From: Emergomyces orientalis
Taxonomy: Eukaryota > Ascomycota > Eurotiomycetes > Onygenales > Ajellomycetaceae
Reading direction: 5' to 3'
NCBI GenBank assembly: GCA_002110485.1
Contig: MOWL01000008.1
Coordinates: forward strand, 1 to 64,000
DNA length: 64,000 nt
In this document: positions 48,401-62,500 of the stretch, piece after piece
Layout: each line of letters opens with the position of its first letter
How positions within the stretch are numbered: position 1 is the stretch's first letter
Made by a program: the position numbers and the translations under genes
Notes under the pieces: generated by a model
Database searches by the model: none
What the model was told of the DNA's origin: nothing
Seen by the model: the letters and a program-made list of their open reading frames with translations, nothing else

Positions 48401-51318
48401 CATTGGACGAATGAAGCGCAAGGACGTGCGTATTGCTTGGCGGGAAAAGTTTGCGATTAACCTCCTGATTTGGTTTAGTTGTGCTTTTGCTGTCTTCTTC
48501 ATCATCGGCTTTCCCCAACTAATCTGCCCGAAGCAATATGTCTTTTCACCCGATGAACTGTCGGCCCGCGACGGAAAAAAGAATGATGCCTATATAGCTA
48601 TTCGGGGAGAGGTATTCGATTTGGGCGCTTTCATACCCTCACACTATCCGAAAATTGTTCCTCGGAAGTCACTGGAAAAGTATGCCGGCCTGGATGCTAC
48701 AAAACTCTTCCCTGTGCAAGTTAGCGCTCTCTGTAATGGCGTTGATGGCAGCATCGATCCATCCGTCCCCCTCGATTTTACATCTACCAATAGATCGGGC
48801 TCCGTCAAAGTTTCGTCAGACGATGATCCAAACGCTAAATACCATGACTTCAGAGCTTTCACGGATGATTATAGGCCGGACTGGTATTGGAATCAAATGA
48901 GGAAGTTGAGAGCAAACTACAAGAAAGGATATGTTGGCTACTCTCCACAATATTTGAAGACACTGGTTGATAAGGATCAGTCAATTGCAGTCCTTGACGG
49001 ATATGTGTACGACTTGACAAACTATGTCATAGGCGGCCGTCACCCAAAGGCGCCTCCTGGTCAAGATCCACCAAAGGACGTCAATCTCAACTTCATGGAT
49101 CCACTTGTTGTCGATTTATTTCAACAGAGACCTGGGCAGGATGTCACGGAATTATTCAACAGACTTCCTCTTGGAAACCGAGAGCGTGCCATGAGAACCT
49201 GCTTGACTAATTTGTTTCAGGTTGGGAAGCTGGACACTAGAAGCTCTATCCAATGCCAATTCGCTCAATACTTCATCCTCGCGATATCACTCCTCTTAGT
49301 CACCATCATCGGCTTCAAGTTCTTCGCCGCACTGCAATTTGGAAAGAAGAATCTACCAGAAAATCTTGATAAATTCATTATCTGCCAAGTTCCAGCATAC
49401 ACTGAAGATGAAGAGTCTTTGCGTCGAGCCATCGACTCAATGGCTCGAATGAAATATGACGACAAACGGAAATTACTTGTTGTTATTTGCGATGGTATGA
49501 TCATTGGTCAAGGAAACGATCGGCCCACGCCCCGGATTGTCCTAGACATTCTCGGTGTTTCTGAGACTGTAGACCCGGAACCGTTAAGCTTCGAAAGTTT
49601 GGGAGAAGGTATGAAACAGCACAACATGGGTAAAGTCTACTCTGGATTATATGAGGTTCAAGGTCATATTGTACCGTTCTTGGTTGTTGTTAAGGTTGGT
49701 AAACCTTCCGAGGTATCTCGCCCTGGAAACCGTGGCAAGAGAGATTCGCAATTGCTCCTAATGCGTTTCTTAAACCGTGTCCATTACAACCATCCAATGA
49801 GCCCCCTTGAGCTTGAAATACATCACCAAATTCGCAACATCATCGGTGTCAACCCCACGTTCTACGAATTCATATTTCAAGTGGACGCGGATACCATGGT
49901 CGCTCCGGACGCTGCCACTCGAATGGTTGCATCTTTCCTCCAGGATACACGCATTATCGGTCTTTGTGGAGAAACAGGACTCAACAATGCCAAATCCTCC
50001 ATAATAACCATGATCCAGGTTTACGAATACTACATCTCTCATAATTTGACGAAAGCGTTCGAGAGTCTTTTCGGGTCAGTGACGTGTTTACCTGGTTGCT
50101 TTACAATGTATCGTATTCGAGCCGCAGACACAGGAAAACCTCTTTTCGTTAGCCGAGAAGTTGTGGAGGCCTATTCAGAAATACGTGTTGACACCCTGCA
50201 CATGAAAAATCTTCTCCACTTGGGTGAGGATCGTTATCTTACCACACTTCTTTTGAAGCACCACTCGAAATACAAGACGAAGTTCATCTTCAATGCCCAT
50301 GCCTGGACTGTCGCACCCGATAGCTGGGCCGTGTTCATGTCTCAGCGCCGGAGATGGATTAACTCCACTGTTCACAATCTCATAGAGCTCATTCCTCTAC
50401 AGCAGCTTTGCGGATTTTGTTGTTTCAGCATGAGGTTCGTCGTCTTCGTCGATCTTTTGAGTACGGTTATCCAGCCCGTAACGGTGGCGTATGTCATATA
50501 TCTCATCGTCCTAATCGCCATCAACCCGTCACTCATTCCAATCACGGCATTTATTTTGCTTGGTGCTATCTATGGTCTACAAGCCATTATTTTCATCCTT
50601 CGACGCAAATGGGAAATGGTTGGCTGGATGATCATTTATATCTTAGCTATGCCTGTTTTCTCACTTGGCCTCCCACTCTACTCTTTCTGGCATATGGATG
50701 ACTTCACCTGGGGTAACACCCGTATCGTCACGGGAGAGAAGGGCCGTAAGGTTGTTATCTCAGACGAGGGCAAATTTGACCCCGCATCAATACCCAAAAA
50801 GAAGTGGGAAGACTACCAGGTCGAGCTTTGGGAAGCGCAAACACAACTAGACGATCGTTCCGAGGTTTCTGGATTCTCATATGGCACTCGATCATACCAC
50901 CCCCCTGCGTCTGAATATGGGTTCGCTCCCTCACGACCCGTTTCTCAAATCGAACTTAATCGTTTCGCCGGGTCCCGCATGTCCCTCGCTCCTTCGGAGA
51001 TGTTGGGCCATGGTCCTGAAATGGAGATGGTAGACCTCACAGGACTTCCAAGTGACGATTCGCTGCTTGCGGAGATCCGTGATATCCTTCGTACTGCGGA
51101 TCTGATGACTGTTACGAAGAAAAGTGTCAAGGTGGAACTTGAGCGGAGGTTTAATACCAATCTCGATGCCAAACGGCAGTATATTAACTCTGGTAAATTA
51201 TTTTACTCCCACGTCTGATACCAAACATCTCCCTTTTTTAATTAAAGAGTACTCTTCATTTTTTGCTAACGTCTTGGATTCAACAGCCACCGAAGCCGTT
51301 CTTTCTGGACAACTCTAA
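45468..51318 (+). CDS. CHS5: Class V chitin synthase with myosin motor-like domain (CsmA/CHS5 type)
   Basis: Exons: 45468-45586, 45661-45849, 45932-51192, 51287-51318, giving 1866 residues. Residues 1 to about 780 form the myosin motor-like domain: P-loop GETGSGKT at 104-111, created across the second intron, and a switch-II-like DFPGF at about 413. Then a membrane pair, a cytochrome-b5-like domain near 990, and a chitin synthase domain with VDADT (about 1421), CLPGCF, EDRYL (about 1535) and QRRRW (about 1574), C-terminal membrane spans and a DEK-type C-terminal domain ending in exon 4. The start at 45468 (MALHSLTGTG) is the only ATG that leads into the conserved SRFHVSLPTARLSSQ through the first intron. 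The enzyme makes wall chitin at hyphal tips; the motor-like part binds actin in the Aspergillus homologue. Head-to-head with the class VII gene, as in other moulds. Confidence 0.95.
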
Positions 51319-54300
51319 ACACTGTAACTCATCTCTCATCAATCATTTGCCCGGAGTTTCTAATGAATTCTTCTTCTACCTACCGTCTAATCCTTCATAT
51401 ACGTTTGTTTCTTTCTTTATATTTTCCATTCAGTATATTGTGAGCGCATTTCATGGGTTGATAAGTTACCTATGTTTCTCTTCTAGCGATTGATTTTTTA
51501 TTGAGGTTTTTTATTTTTTTTAATCAAGCACAACAACCTCAAAAAGGAATATGAGCTTTATAAAGCTTTATTTAATTATTTTGCAAATTTCCTTTTTGGT
51601 TCTTCAGGATATCTGTACTTCTGTTTTAATCGTATATATATGTGTATCAGGGGCTCATTTTGGTTCATATCTTTTGTCCTTTACCTGCTGTCTGCCATTC
51701 TTGCCCTTTTGGAATGATCTGAAAACGCGAAGTCCTTACACTTTTGTTTGTTCTAATAATTTAGAAACAGTTTTGTTCTCAATTGCTTCTTGTGTGTCTT
51801 TTCTAAATTATTTGTTAGTATTGCTTTGACTCGTTCTTTCTCGTTCTGCATTTTTACTGAGGTTTTCTATGTTTTTTCACCTTCTAGTTTTTGATTCTTG
51901 GATCTTTTTGTCCATATGTACACACTCTTTCGATTAATGATATATATTAATATAGAATTGCCATTCATCTCTTCCGTACTCTGGGCTTATTTCTTTCTTA
52001 ATTTATGCTTATAAGAACCATCGTCTTGTTATAAGAGAAGGCAGAATATTTCTGTTTGTAATTTTGAAAGCGTTTTTCTTATCCGCTCTCTCCCGAACAG
52101 GTTTTACAACGCAGAATCAATGCTGAGATCATTTCATTTGGCCTCCCGAGACCCGAAATTTTCTGATATCAGGTGCTGCCTTTGCTAATGGGGAAAATCG
52201 GCAGTATCTGGAAGGAGAGCTTCACACCAAGGATCATAATTTTGTATGGTGATATAGCGAAATGTATGGCCGTTTCTTCACCAGGTCACTCGAAATCGCA
52301 AGCTGCAAACAACACGGCGTAGCGTACCCACCCATCCAAGGTACGTCAGAGTTATTAAATATCTGCCTCCAAGCATCTGCAAAAACATGTTCCGCTTCGC
52401 GCCATTCTTCTCTTCGTTCGCGGAAGGGGCGGGTCTCATCTGAGCATCGGGGCAATTGTGCGCAGTGGAGAGTCGCGAAGCCGTTCTCTCCCGCACAAAC
52501 TCAGTTCGCCGCATGTTGATGGCACGGATGCTGCTGTGTTCTTCTGTTCTTCGAGCTCGTTGTGCCAGGAGCGCGGCCAACCATCACGGTGGCTGTGGAG
52601 GAAGACGATGGTAGATAGTATATCTCAATTGTAGATAGGAGGCAGGCGTTGTTTTCGTCCCTTGGGGGGGAGGGGTGACGTGTTGCCAACTGATATGTCG
52701 TTTTGTGATTTTATAGCCTTTGAAAACTGAGAGTGGGATAGCACAGTTAAATTCGTTACGACGCATCCAGTGTCTTCGTGCCGCAATTTAGCTATGACTA
52801 AAACACGACCAGGTATGGTTGGACAATTGCCTTCAACAGAATCTGATGGAGGAGGAGGGCGAGCAGAAGTTGCGCAGAAGGGCCCTGGGTTTCCGTTCGC
52901 ATTTGCTCTCCCCTGGCGGGGCCCATGAAGGATGAACCGGTTTTCGGCTGTTCGCTCAAATCTTCGTGCTCACCGAGTATTTATATGTCTCGTTACTATC
53001 ATCAACCTGTCCGCCGCAATCCTGTGGCAAGGGAGAGGAAAAGTATTGGAACTGATCCCATTGCAATTGGGTGGAGTTCCATTGAATTTTAAATGATACC
53101 ATAGCTGATAGAGGAAGATAATTGCGGCAAAAAGGCGAGGAATAGTGTCCATCGCTTTGAATCTTATACCCTTGGAACATAAAAGAGAAAGGATAAAGCT
53201 GCCTTTTCCCATCTCCAAAGCTAAAGCATTTCGTATTGCCATCACTTGCACCTACACGCTCCTGATCTTAAAGGGTAACGACCAGGCATTGACCTGAAAT
53301 TCCTCAGGCGGATATTAATGCAGGGGATGTCTGACAAGGGTTGTCATTTGTCGAGCATCATCTTCAGCAACCAACAAGCATTGTCGCCGCTCCTCGCGCG
53401 AAGCGAAAGATCGCCAGGACCCAAAAGTGAAGAGAAATGAAAATTAGCATTGCAACCCCCTATATGGCGCGTTTACTTTTCGAACGGACCAGTTAGGCGC
53501 TTAAATGTCAATATTATTGGTGGAATAGAGCGGCTATTCGCTGATCGTTGCGGACTTTGTCAAGCCTGCCGGAACCTAATCTGGAATTTCAACAAGATTC
53601 CATGGTTCGGGAGAGTTATATGGGGAAGGGAGCACGTCCATATATGTACAGTACATCTATCTATGGCTGAATCAGAATTTTCCCAGGTTAAGAAGCTGGC
53701 CCCCGAATCGGAATAACACAAAAATGCCTTTGTTCAATACTTGTCAGCTAAAATGTGTTGAACGATTAGTTGGTAATCCCCTCGGGATGAAGAGCGATGG
53801 CGTTTTATCAATGACATTCCAGGACAAACATTATTGAAATGTCGATGCTCTAGGCTTTTAAAAACCTTAAACTATTTCTGCCCTCTCGACGCAATGAGAT
53901 TCAACCGAGGATGCAACGTTGGGGTACATGCTTCAAAAATTGAAGTTTTCTACAACCTTCCCACCCTCTTTGCTCACAACCTGAGTGCGGCTTAAGCTGT
54001 TTATTTTTTGGTAGATATATCAAGTAGAGTGCAATAAACCTTGGATGGCTGTTCCTTAGCAGTACGATTTTTTATCACATATACGGCGAGAAGACTTTGA
54101 AATTTGTATTATTTCCGGTTATTTTGTCCTTGAAAATACCAACACTAGTATGCCTTTTCAAGATAATGGGGTGGCATTTATCCTTCAGAAGGACGTGTAC
54201 TTTCCAAGGTTATCCCGAAGCTGGATTCACGTAAATACGTGGCTACCCCAACGATTCCAAATCAAAAGAAATATTTGTAAACGGGCGACCTTTCTTCCAG

Positions 54301-55553
54301 GGGTCTGATGACGAAGAAAGCCAATTTAGGAGGTGCATGCCAGTATCTCTCCTCTAGGAAAAAGAAGCGAGGCCATCGCCAATATAAATATTCAAGTTTT
54401 GCGTCTTGACTCTGAACATGACCTTGGTTCACGTGTCATAACTAAATTACAGGAATGAGAGGAACGGGTTTGTGGCCAGCGAGTTTGCTGTCGGTATCCG
54501 GGCCTGGTCAAGAATTGAAAGAGCAAAGCTTATGGTTCAGCAGAATTAACCGTAGAGCAGTGTCCGGGATGCAAAGTAGATCAAAAGGGCATTGGAGGAA
54601 GACTTCACAAAGTAGGAAGTGTGAAAGATAACTGTGGGAGTTAACATGGTGGAATATCAACGGAAACTGCGCCAGCCATGCACTTTGACCTGTACAAAAC
54701 TTAGGGTGCACGATTTTATCCATCACCTGGAGCAAAATCTTCAGCCTCATACTATTCACCAAGGAAAGAACCGAACAGCGAAAATATGTTTAATGCAGTG
54801 GTACAAACGGGACACATTCCACACGCCGTCATATTTTCCCCTTCTAACCTAAACCCTGATGGCTTGCTTTCTCCTTGTTTCGTTAAATGTTGTCGTTAGG
54901 GTTAACTATGTGGTCACGTGAAATTTCACCCATATCGAACAGTCATTATTGCAAGGATTTGATCAACCATGATTAGAACCCGATTTCGTAGTACTATTGT
55001 TGTTAATATTGAAAAGCATAACCATTGGGTGGAAATTGTCACCTAGCGGCGGACGAAGCGAGTAAACCACCCAATGCCACTCGCTATCTTCCACACACAC
55101 AGCCTTCTACGCGCCGCCTTCATAAGCTGCATTGCCACGAACTTGAAAGCATTTCTGCACGTTTCTTTTTCCGAAGTCTTCCAATCCCTTCTTATGAATG
55201 CTTGGGTGACGCCAATTAATGACAAGGCAGAAAGGCAACCGGAAAAGAGGGGAAGGCGGAAGGCGGGGGAATGGTGTAGAAAGATGTGGAGAGTTGTTAT
55301 TTGCGGTCCTCTTCGAATACAAGGGGGATCAGGCTGCGGCTACGACGCTGCTAATTATGTTGACTTAAAAGCCAGGAGTTCCTAGGCATTTATATATGTC
55401 TGCTCAAATAACCTGTGAATCACGCTACCAGCGCGCGCACCCGTCTTGTGACTGTTTATTAGTTGGCTCATGACATTCTGTTGTTTGTCATGAATAATCG
55501 AGAATTATATCGCGTATACTACCCACTATACCAAAGTCGCACGGTTCCATTGA
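51319..55553. other. Long intergenic region
   Basis: 51.3-52.1 kb is T-rich and probably includes the 3' UTR of the class V gene. From 52.2 to 55.5 kb several frames of 60-105 codons exist on both strands, but none has splice support, a recognisable domain or protein-like composition. A promoter for the deaminase gene is expected near the right end. Confidence 0.45.
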
Positions 55554-55608
55554 ATGCCATCACCAACTGCGATTCTAAAAATGCGCCAGAAACTACTCCA
55601 CCGCTTTT

Positions 55609-57638
55609 ATGGTCCGATCCATCCTCCTCCTCGAAACTCTCGGGCTGGTCAGAGGCGATCGTCAAAAAGCAGAGTTAATATCTGATGAACCGGGTATCCA
55701 TGATACGAAACTTCGCCGTCATTTCTGTAACGCCCTTGCATACATCTGCGCCTTTGACACAGGTTCAGACTGTGTCACCGCCGTCGCTCTCGATGCTCAG
55801 CCGGGCATCACCAATGTGCTTATTGCGGCCAATAGAGGCGTCCCTGACGATGTAGTCAAATTTTTACAAGATATTTTGTCCATTCTGCATCGCATTGCAC
55901 AAGAATCTCATGACACGGACATATGCGTGATCCTAGAGGATATCATTCATAAAGTCGTCAAACATAGCCTGCCTCGAATCCGCATTTATCATGAAACGAC
56001 GGTCGAAATGTATAAATTATGCCTTCCAATCATAAAATCCGCCCGCGAAAATCCTGGTGGGTATATTGAATTCTCACAGAAGTAATCCTGCGGAAGTTGC
56101 CAGGAGCTGACTGATATTTAAATAGCAGAAAGATCAATTCATCCAAAGCCTGCCGAGCTGGACCGAGTGAAGACGTTTTTAAATCAACACTTCAAGCCTG
56201 GCAGGTCCTTAGAAAGTGAGCATGAGTGTCTTGATTTAGTGAAGCAATGCCATAGCGTTAGATCGTCTGGCATGATACAATCCTTAAACTCATTTGCAGC
56301 TCACGGCCAGCCCTGCCAATCAAAATTTCAGCGTCTACAAGAACTGCTGAAAAAGCTTGGAAAGCATATAACCTGCTCTAGAAGACTCATCGACGCTGCA
56401 ACGCAACTATCTGACGAATTCGCCCTTGGCTTCAAGGTCGAACCCATCAGGCCTTCCCTGCTGAACCCCATCCGCCTCCCGCTAAAGAAAGCCTCTGTAG
56501 AGAGCATTGTTGGCCTGATGACCTCAAGTATACCAGAGCAAGATGAGATTAAAAAGCAGCTCGAACAGCGCCATCGCAAGAGCCTAGCAGAAATCTCGCA
56601 GGGCATACAAGAAAAGCACGAAATGGCACGTACACAAACACACGCGGAACTACTCTTGATTAGTTACATTGAGCAACATGGCTGTGAATTCCGTGATCCT
56701 AAGGATAGGTATATCGGTTGCAGCAAGCCAGCGTGTTACCTCTGTCATTTATATATCCGCTACCATCCGGGGAAGTTTTCACTGCCGGACACGTCGAACA
56801 AGCTGTATGTCAAATGGCGGATGCCAGATATCTGTTCAAGCGATGAAGATACTAGGATTCAACTGGATAGTGAGGCGGAGGTTATACTGGATAAAATGAT
56901 TCAGCAGATTAAGACCGATTTCAAGACCGATTTGATAAGGCCCAAGGCCAGGTTTATGCATGCGGATTCGTCAGCGGATATGACGTCTACGGTCGGTGGC
57001 CCCGGTGCCGGTGCCGATATTGGTGCCATTTCTGGTGCCGGGCTGGTGCCACGGGGTATTGCCAGGGATTTAGAGTCGTTATCTTTGAAAGATACTGCAT
57101 ATGCTCAACGTTAGTCAGTTACGTATTCCCTTTAACACCTAACTAAATGCCTGGACTGACGTCGTGAAAATTCAAACTAGAACCCCCAATAGTCGCCATC
57201 AACTCCAACTACAAACCAATTCCACAGCCACACCTACCCTTTCTGCCTCTACATCTATACCCCCAGCTTCAATTCCAATGTCCCTATGAATATCCCCACC
57301 AACCCATTTCCCCGCATATTCCCATACTTTTCCCCAACGCAAACCTCGAAACCACTCCCACTCCCGCCGCTTATTTTTATATCCTTGCTCCTACTCCGCC
57401 ATATCCCAATAACGGGAGAAGTAACAACTACAATAACAATAATGGCAACGGCAATGGCAACGGGGCAACGTTCCAACATCACAATAACATCGCCACTTTC
57501 AATAACGGACAAGAACCACAAGTTTCGAACTCGGCAAGGGGGAAAAGGCCGGGATGGAGAGGACCACCCAGTGAGCGCTGGGTTTCCGCGCATCATTCAT
57601 TTAATGATATTCAAAAGGGTGGGGGAGTAAGGAGGTAG
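55609..57638 (+). CDS. Predicted OTT_1508-type deaminase, fungal family
   Basis: Exons: 55609-56056, 56126-57109, 57181-57638, giving 629 residues. The N-terminal half is helical (ILLLETLGLVRGDRQKAEL onwards). The deaminase fold follows, with the zinc-site pattern HAE at 322-324 (QTHAELLLISYIEQHGCEF) and CxxC at C352/C355 (SKPACYLCHLY), then YHPGKF and KWRMPDI. This pattern matches the OTT_1508 family of predicted nucleic-acid or nucleotide deaminases found in fungi and bacteria. The last exon encodes a Pro- and Asn/Gly-rich tail that is lost if the intron at 57110-57180 is ignored; that intron has a CTGAC-type branch site and a phase match, and the open frame runs 458 nt. The start is doubtful: an ATG at 55554 opens a frame that would join the conserved part if four bases were removed near 55623-55626. 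Substrate unknown. Confidence 0.72.
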
Positions 57639-59574
57639 GTATGATTATTGTGTTGATTACTTGGATGCTATTTATTTGTTTTTGTTTTTCGGGATTTCTC
57701 ATATAACTTCGCATATGATGGCTCTTTCTCATGTTTTGACTGGATATGATATGATCTTGCTATGATCTGATCTGCTTTGCTATACATTCGTGTTGAAGGC
57801 GGGCTGGACCTTGCCATCTATTTTATTTTCATTCTTCATTTTACTTATTTCATTTTACCTTGCGTCTCGTTATAATGTCAGTTTGTCTTAAATTCCCTAT
57901 CAAAATTGCCACCCTTTAAACGACCCCTTCTGCCCATCCGTGAATTCTTTGAGTGCATCCGTGCTATTCATAAATATATATTATATCACTGCTCCGCCAC
58001 TGCAGACTCTTACACTCAACATCAATTACCAGTAAACAGATATGAGTCCGAAGCTTATAGTATATTTGATATACCCGTATATATATATATTAAGGAACAA
58101 TAATAGAAGAAAAAAAATTATATTGAATCAGAGACAAAACCTTTCAACTTATAAGAACACCACAAAACGTAGCTCAGTGGTGTGTGCCTGAGAGCTAAGC
58201 GGATTAAAAAACAGAAGCAGAAAACGAGGGATTCAGACGAGAAGGTGAAGTGGGTGTTTCATTTTCCATTTTTCACTTGCTTTATTCAGTTAATTTTAAT
58301 GGCATCAAAGCTGAAAATCAACCAAGCAGGGGAAAATTTTGCACGTAAAAAATGTGATACGTAAGACAGATATGCAGACAAAGGGTGAGGCGAGGCTAGA
58401 GAAAGGTGAGATGCACAATGACATATATTGCCAGCGAACAGAGAGACATGCGTGTGCCCTTGAAAGAGTGCATGTCAGAGCTGATCAAGCCAGTCACAGT
58501 CAGGCTACCTACCTTGTGCTAGTGGAAGATACGTTACATGAAACAAGGCGAAAATGGAGTAGTCTTCAAGAAGATTGTTAACACGTGTATAGATTTCTTT
58601 TTTTGGGACGCTGTTCGTTTTCAAGCTTTTCTTCTTCCTTCTTTTGGTCGGAAACACGAGCGTAAGGAAGTTGATCCAAGTTTAAGAAAAAAGCAAGTAC
58701 TTTTTTTTCTTTCCATTTTTTATAGAAAAAGGGCCAAGATATGTTATAAATCCAGGAAAATTGAGTCGAATGGACGGGTAAATCAGGTTTTGAAAGGATT
58801 TTTTTAGGGATGAAAAGAGACACGCACAATAGAGAGAAAGGAGTAGGAGAGGCATCAATTCAATCAAACCATCATTCAATCAATCAATCCATCCATACAT
58901 CTGTCAACCCAACCCAGCCAATTCGAAAGGGAAAACAAAAAAATAAAAATAAAAGTAAAATAAAAACTAAAACAAAAACTAAAAAAAGGAGACCGGATAT
59001 GAGAGCGAGAAATGACAAAGTCAATGGATAATGGATAATGGTAATAATGATAACAAAACTGGAAAAATAGGAACATAGGGGGGAAAAGTGAACGAGGAAA
59101 GAGGTATCAACCCAGTTTCAACACAAAAAACGCCGAATCACTTTTGTGTCAGAATAGAGAAACCAAAAAACGACAAACAAAAAAAATTTAAAAATATAAA
59201 AAAATGAGAAAAAATAAACACAAAAGCAAACTAGCAAAAAGTGCTCTCCCTCCCATCCAGGGTATATAGTTAAATAGGTATATAGTTATAAGGAAACAAA
59301 AACAGAGAAAAAAGATGTCAAAAAAGCATGCAGGTAAACGTTTCTTTTTGATAAAAAGCAGAACAAAGCAGAGCAAAGCACAGCAAAGCATGGCAAAGTA
59401 AAATAAAGTAAACAAAGACGGTGGTTTTTTACTCCTTTGGTATCATAAACGATTGCAATAGACTGGTATTGTGGAGAGGGGTATATAGCGAATGGCTATG
59501 GGATGTATGGGGATGTATCATGTCATGTATATGCTTAAAATGTTCATGAAGTAGGTTTTGACGGGCGTTGACTT
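57639..59574. other. Convergent intergenic region
   Basis: AT-rich, A-run-rich DNA between the 3' ends of the deaminase and KH-protein genes, with a short TA run near 58079-58091 and purine-rich low-complexity stretches from 58.8 to 59.4 kb. Nothing coding recognised. Confidence 0.5.
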
Positions 59575-62500
59575 TCAACGTGGTGGCCCGATAGGGGCCG
59601 GGTATCCAGAAGTAGAATTCGAGGTACTAGGACGGCCGCTGTCAAAAGAAGCGCGGAGATCATGTTTGGGTGTCATGTCGCCAGGCGCAGTGCCGAAAGG
59701 GAATTTGTTATCGAAACGAGAGGCCCAACCGTTGGTGTTTAGGACGTCGTCCTCAGGGAGGTTCACGCCGGAGTCGTTCCAAGGGTTCCGATATCCACTG
59801 TCACGAGACTCCATGGATACGAGGGATGCCTTGGAAGCGTTGCTCGAGGCGTGTTTGAAGAAGGAGCCAGGAGATCCAGACTGGTTCTTACGTCCAATGA
59901 AGGACGAGAAGGACGAGATGCTGCCTGGTTTACGGAGGCGCTCGAAGATGGAACCGCGGTCGCTTGCATCGTCTGAAAAGTTGTGGCGGGTCGGGGAGTC
60001 AGTCACTAGAGGCGCTGGGGCGTGTTGTAGCAATTTAGAATCGAAAAATGGCAATGACTCTTCGAACGAGTCTGATTTTGGTCGCTGGATGGCTCCTTTG
60101 ACGGTGGTGGCATCAAGGCCATGGGACACGAGTCGAGAAATGAGGAAGTCAATGGCATCCTTAAGTCCGCCGGCATTGTTCCGAGTATACCCGAGGATAA
60201 TCCGGTCCTCCGGTGGCGGCTCGTTCTCAGAAGACGATTGTGATTCTGCACTCATATCCACAACCGCGTCGACTTCATATTGTTCCTTGAGCTTTTCTCG
60301 AACGTCATTGCAGAACTCGGGAGACTTGAAGAATTCCCGAAGCTCTGTGGAACTCTGGAAGGAAAGCTCATGGCTCTCGGGGACCATACCCTATAAACAA
60401 TTTAGCATATTGGGTATTATCAGATGAAAAATGACAAGGAAATTGTATTATTCCTACCAGGAAAGCATCTACCGCCTGGGGAACTTGATATTCTGGTCCA
60501 GAAATAGTAACAAAATCACTTGCCAGTTCAGTGCTTGGGAAGTCAATCTTGCAATTCCATTTCTTCTCAAGTTCCTCAATCTCAGGCATGCGGGCAAGCA
60601 GTTCACGGTGATATAGACGGTTGATGACGACGGTCTCAGAAACAAATTCGGCATCCTATTTATTTGTGAGTGGAACTGCAAATAGTAGTGAATTCAAAGC
60701 ATTTGAGGAACTTACAACTTTCTCGACCATATCCATAATCTCCTGCTTGACTAAATCGAGGTTCTGGGCATTCCTAGCAGGAGTCCGACAGATGACATTG
60801 TCGACTTTTACGTCATCATCTTCCTTGCCAACGCCTCCACGGTCCATTGCGTTTGAAAATTTGACGAAGACGGAATATTTCTTCATAATGCGCTGGATAT
60901 GTTGGCCACCAATGCCAATGATTCGCTTGTGGTACTGATCCGGAACATGAAACGATATCGAAGCCGGCATTTCCTGTTCCACGAGATCAAGCCCATTCCG
61001 AGTAGCGTCATATTGGGTTCCGCAAACGTCAATGTAGAAATTGTACTCATTGAAACCGTCGAAGATAATTTGAACGTTGCCTACCAACATATTCATGATA
61101 AGCATTCGGCACTCATACCCTTCAGTACAACGAAAAGGAAGGGTTGCCACTCACTTTGGCCCATGATCTTATTGATCTTGCCATTTTTCTTACCACTGAC
61201 AAACTCCTTATGCTCGTTTGCAAGCTCGATCTTAACACGCATCTGGTAAGGGGTTCGTTTGACGAAGGGAATTTGCTGAATCACCATCATAGCGGCTTTG
61301 ACAGAATCATCGGACCCGTTAATGGTGAAGGTCAGCTTATCGAAGCTGACTTCAGCGCCTGAATTCGTGCAAATATCAGAAAGCATGGTCCTGACATCAG
61401 CTGGGGACGGGCCACGCATTGAGCCCGATTGTGTAGGGTCGGGGAGAATGAGCCACCAGGAAGCGCTGTAGAATTGGCCGGCCTAGGTGCAAGTTAGTAT
61501 ATCATCACATACCATTTGTTTTGAATGAAAAATAACACCCACCAATGCCATGATTTCCCTGACGGTTCGCTCGATATGCAAAACTTCAGAGCCTTGAACG
61601 CGAACAATACCATGTTGGCTGCCTAGCGATGGGAAGAGAACATAAGTGCCATTGGCCTCCATCACTTTTCGAACTTTGTCCAAGCGATCCAGGAGAATAT
61701 TGTCGATTTTACTGGACGACAGCTTGACATTCTTCATGAAAATTTTGACTCCGCTGACCAGGTCGTGCAATTTTTGCTTCGCAAGGCTAATTTGCTCTTG
61801 AGTTTCTCCCGTAATATAAACTTCGTCTTCGCTTCTTCGGCTACCCCCAGGTGGGGTGTAGCCAAAAACTCGTGGAAACGGTGGTGGAAAATAGATGGCA
61901 GTATTTGTTGACGCCTCGATAAGTTTGATATTCTTGCGGGTACGGCCACAAACTAGGGTATGCATTGATAGCTCAAGCTTCATTGCATCGACACGACGTT
62001 TCAACTACGACAGGATGTTAGCTTGGAAGATACTGCAATATAAGAAACGTTATAACCAAGGGACCTACAATTTGATCGATCATTATCAAGACTCTAGTTT
62101 TAGCATGTTCCGCACTTTCCACATCACTGTAGATCGCAACACGGAACCGATGATCCAGCCCGTTTTCCGTCGAGTGTCCATAAGAAGACACAATGGCGCT
62201 GTCAGCATCGAGGATTTTAGGGCTCAGTAGAAAGATATCTGCTCCGGTATATCGTGCCAACGTATCGAGGTGTTCAAGTACACTGGACCGGACGCCATTG
62301 GTATTTTTGTCCATAACTAGGTTGACATCAATGTCAACCGTAGCGCACTTCTTCATTCACAGTTAGTGAATACTACAATCCTATATGGGGACGGGGCCAG
62401 GGCCAGAGTTGCAAATGGGTTATTATATAGATACACACTCAATGGGCACGTACCAAGGCTATCGGGGTTTCTTTCAAAATATTCTGCCGCACTTGCTGCA

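Noticed and set aside
53450..53716. 88-codon plus-strand frame
   Set aside because: No homologous family recognised, no neighbouring exons, composition close to random.
58165..58240. tRNA-like A box (GTAGCTCAGTGGTG)
   Set aside because: The A-box pattern is good, but no B box (GGTTCGANTCC) follows at tRNA distance and no acceptor or anticodon stems can be formed.
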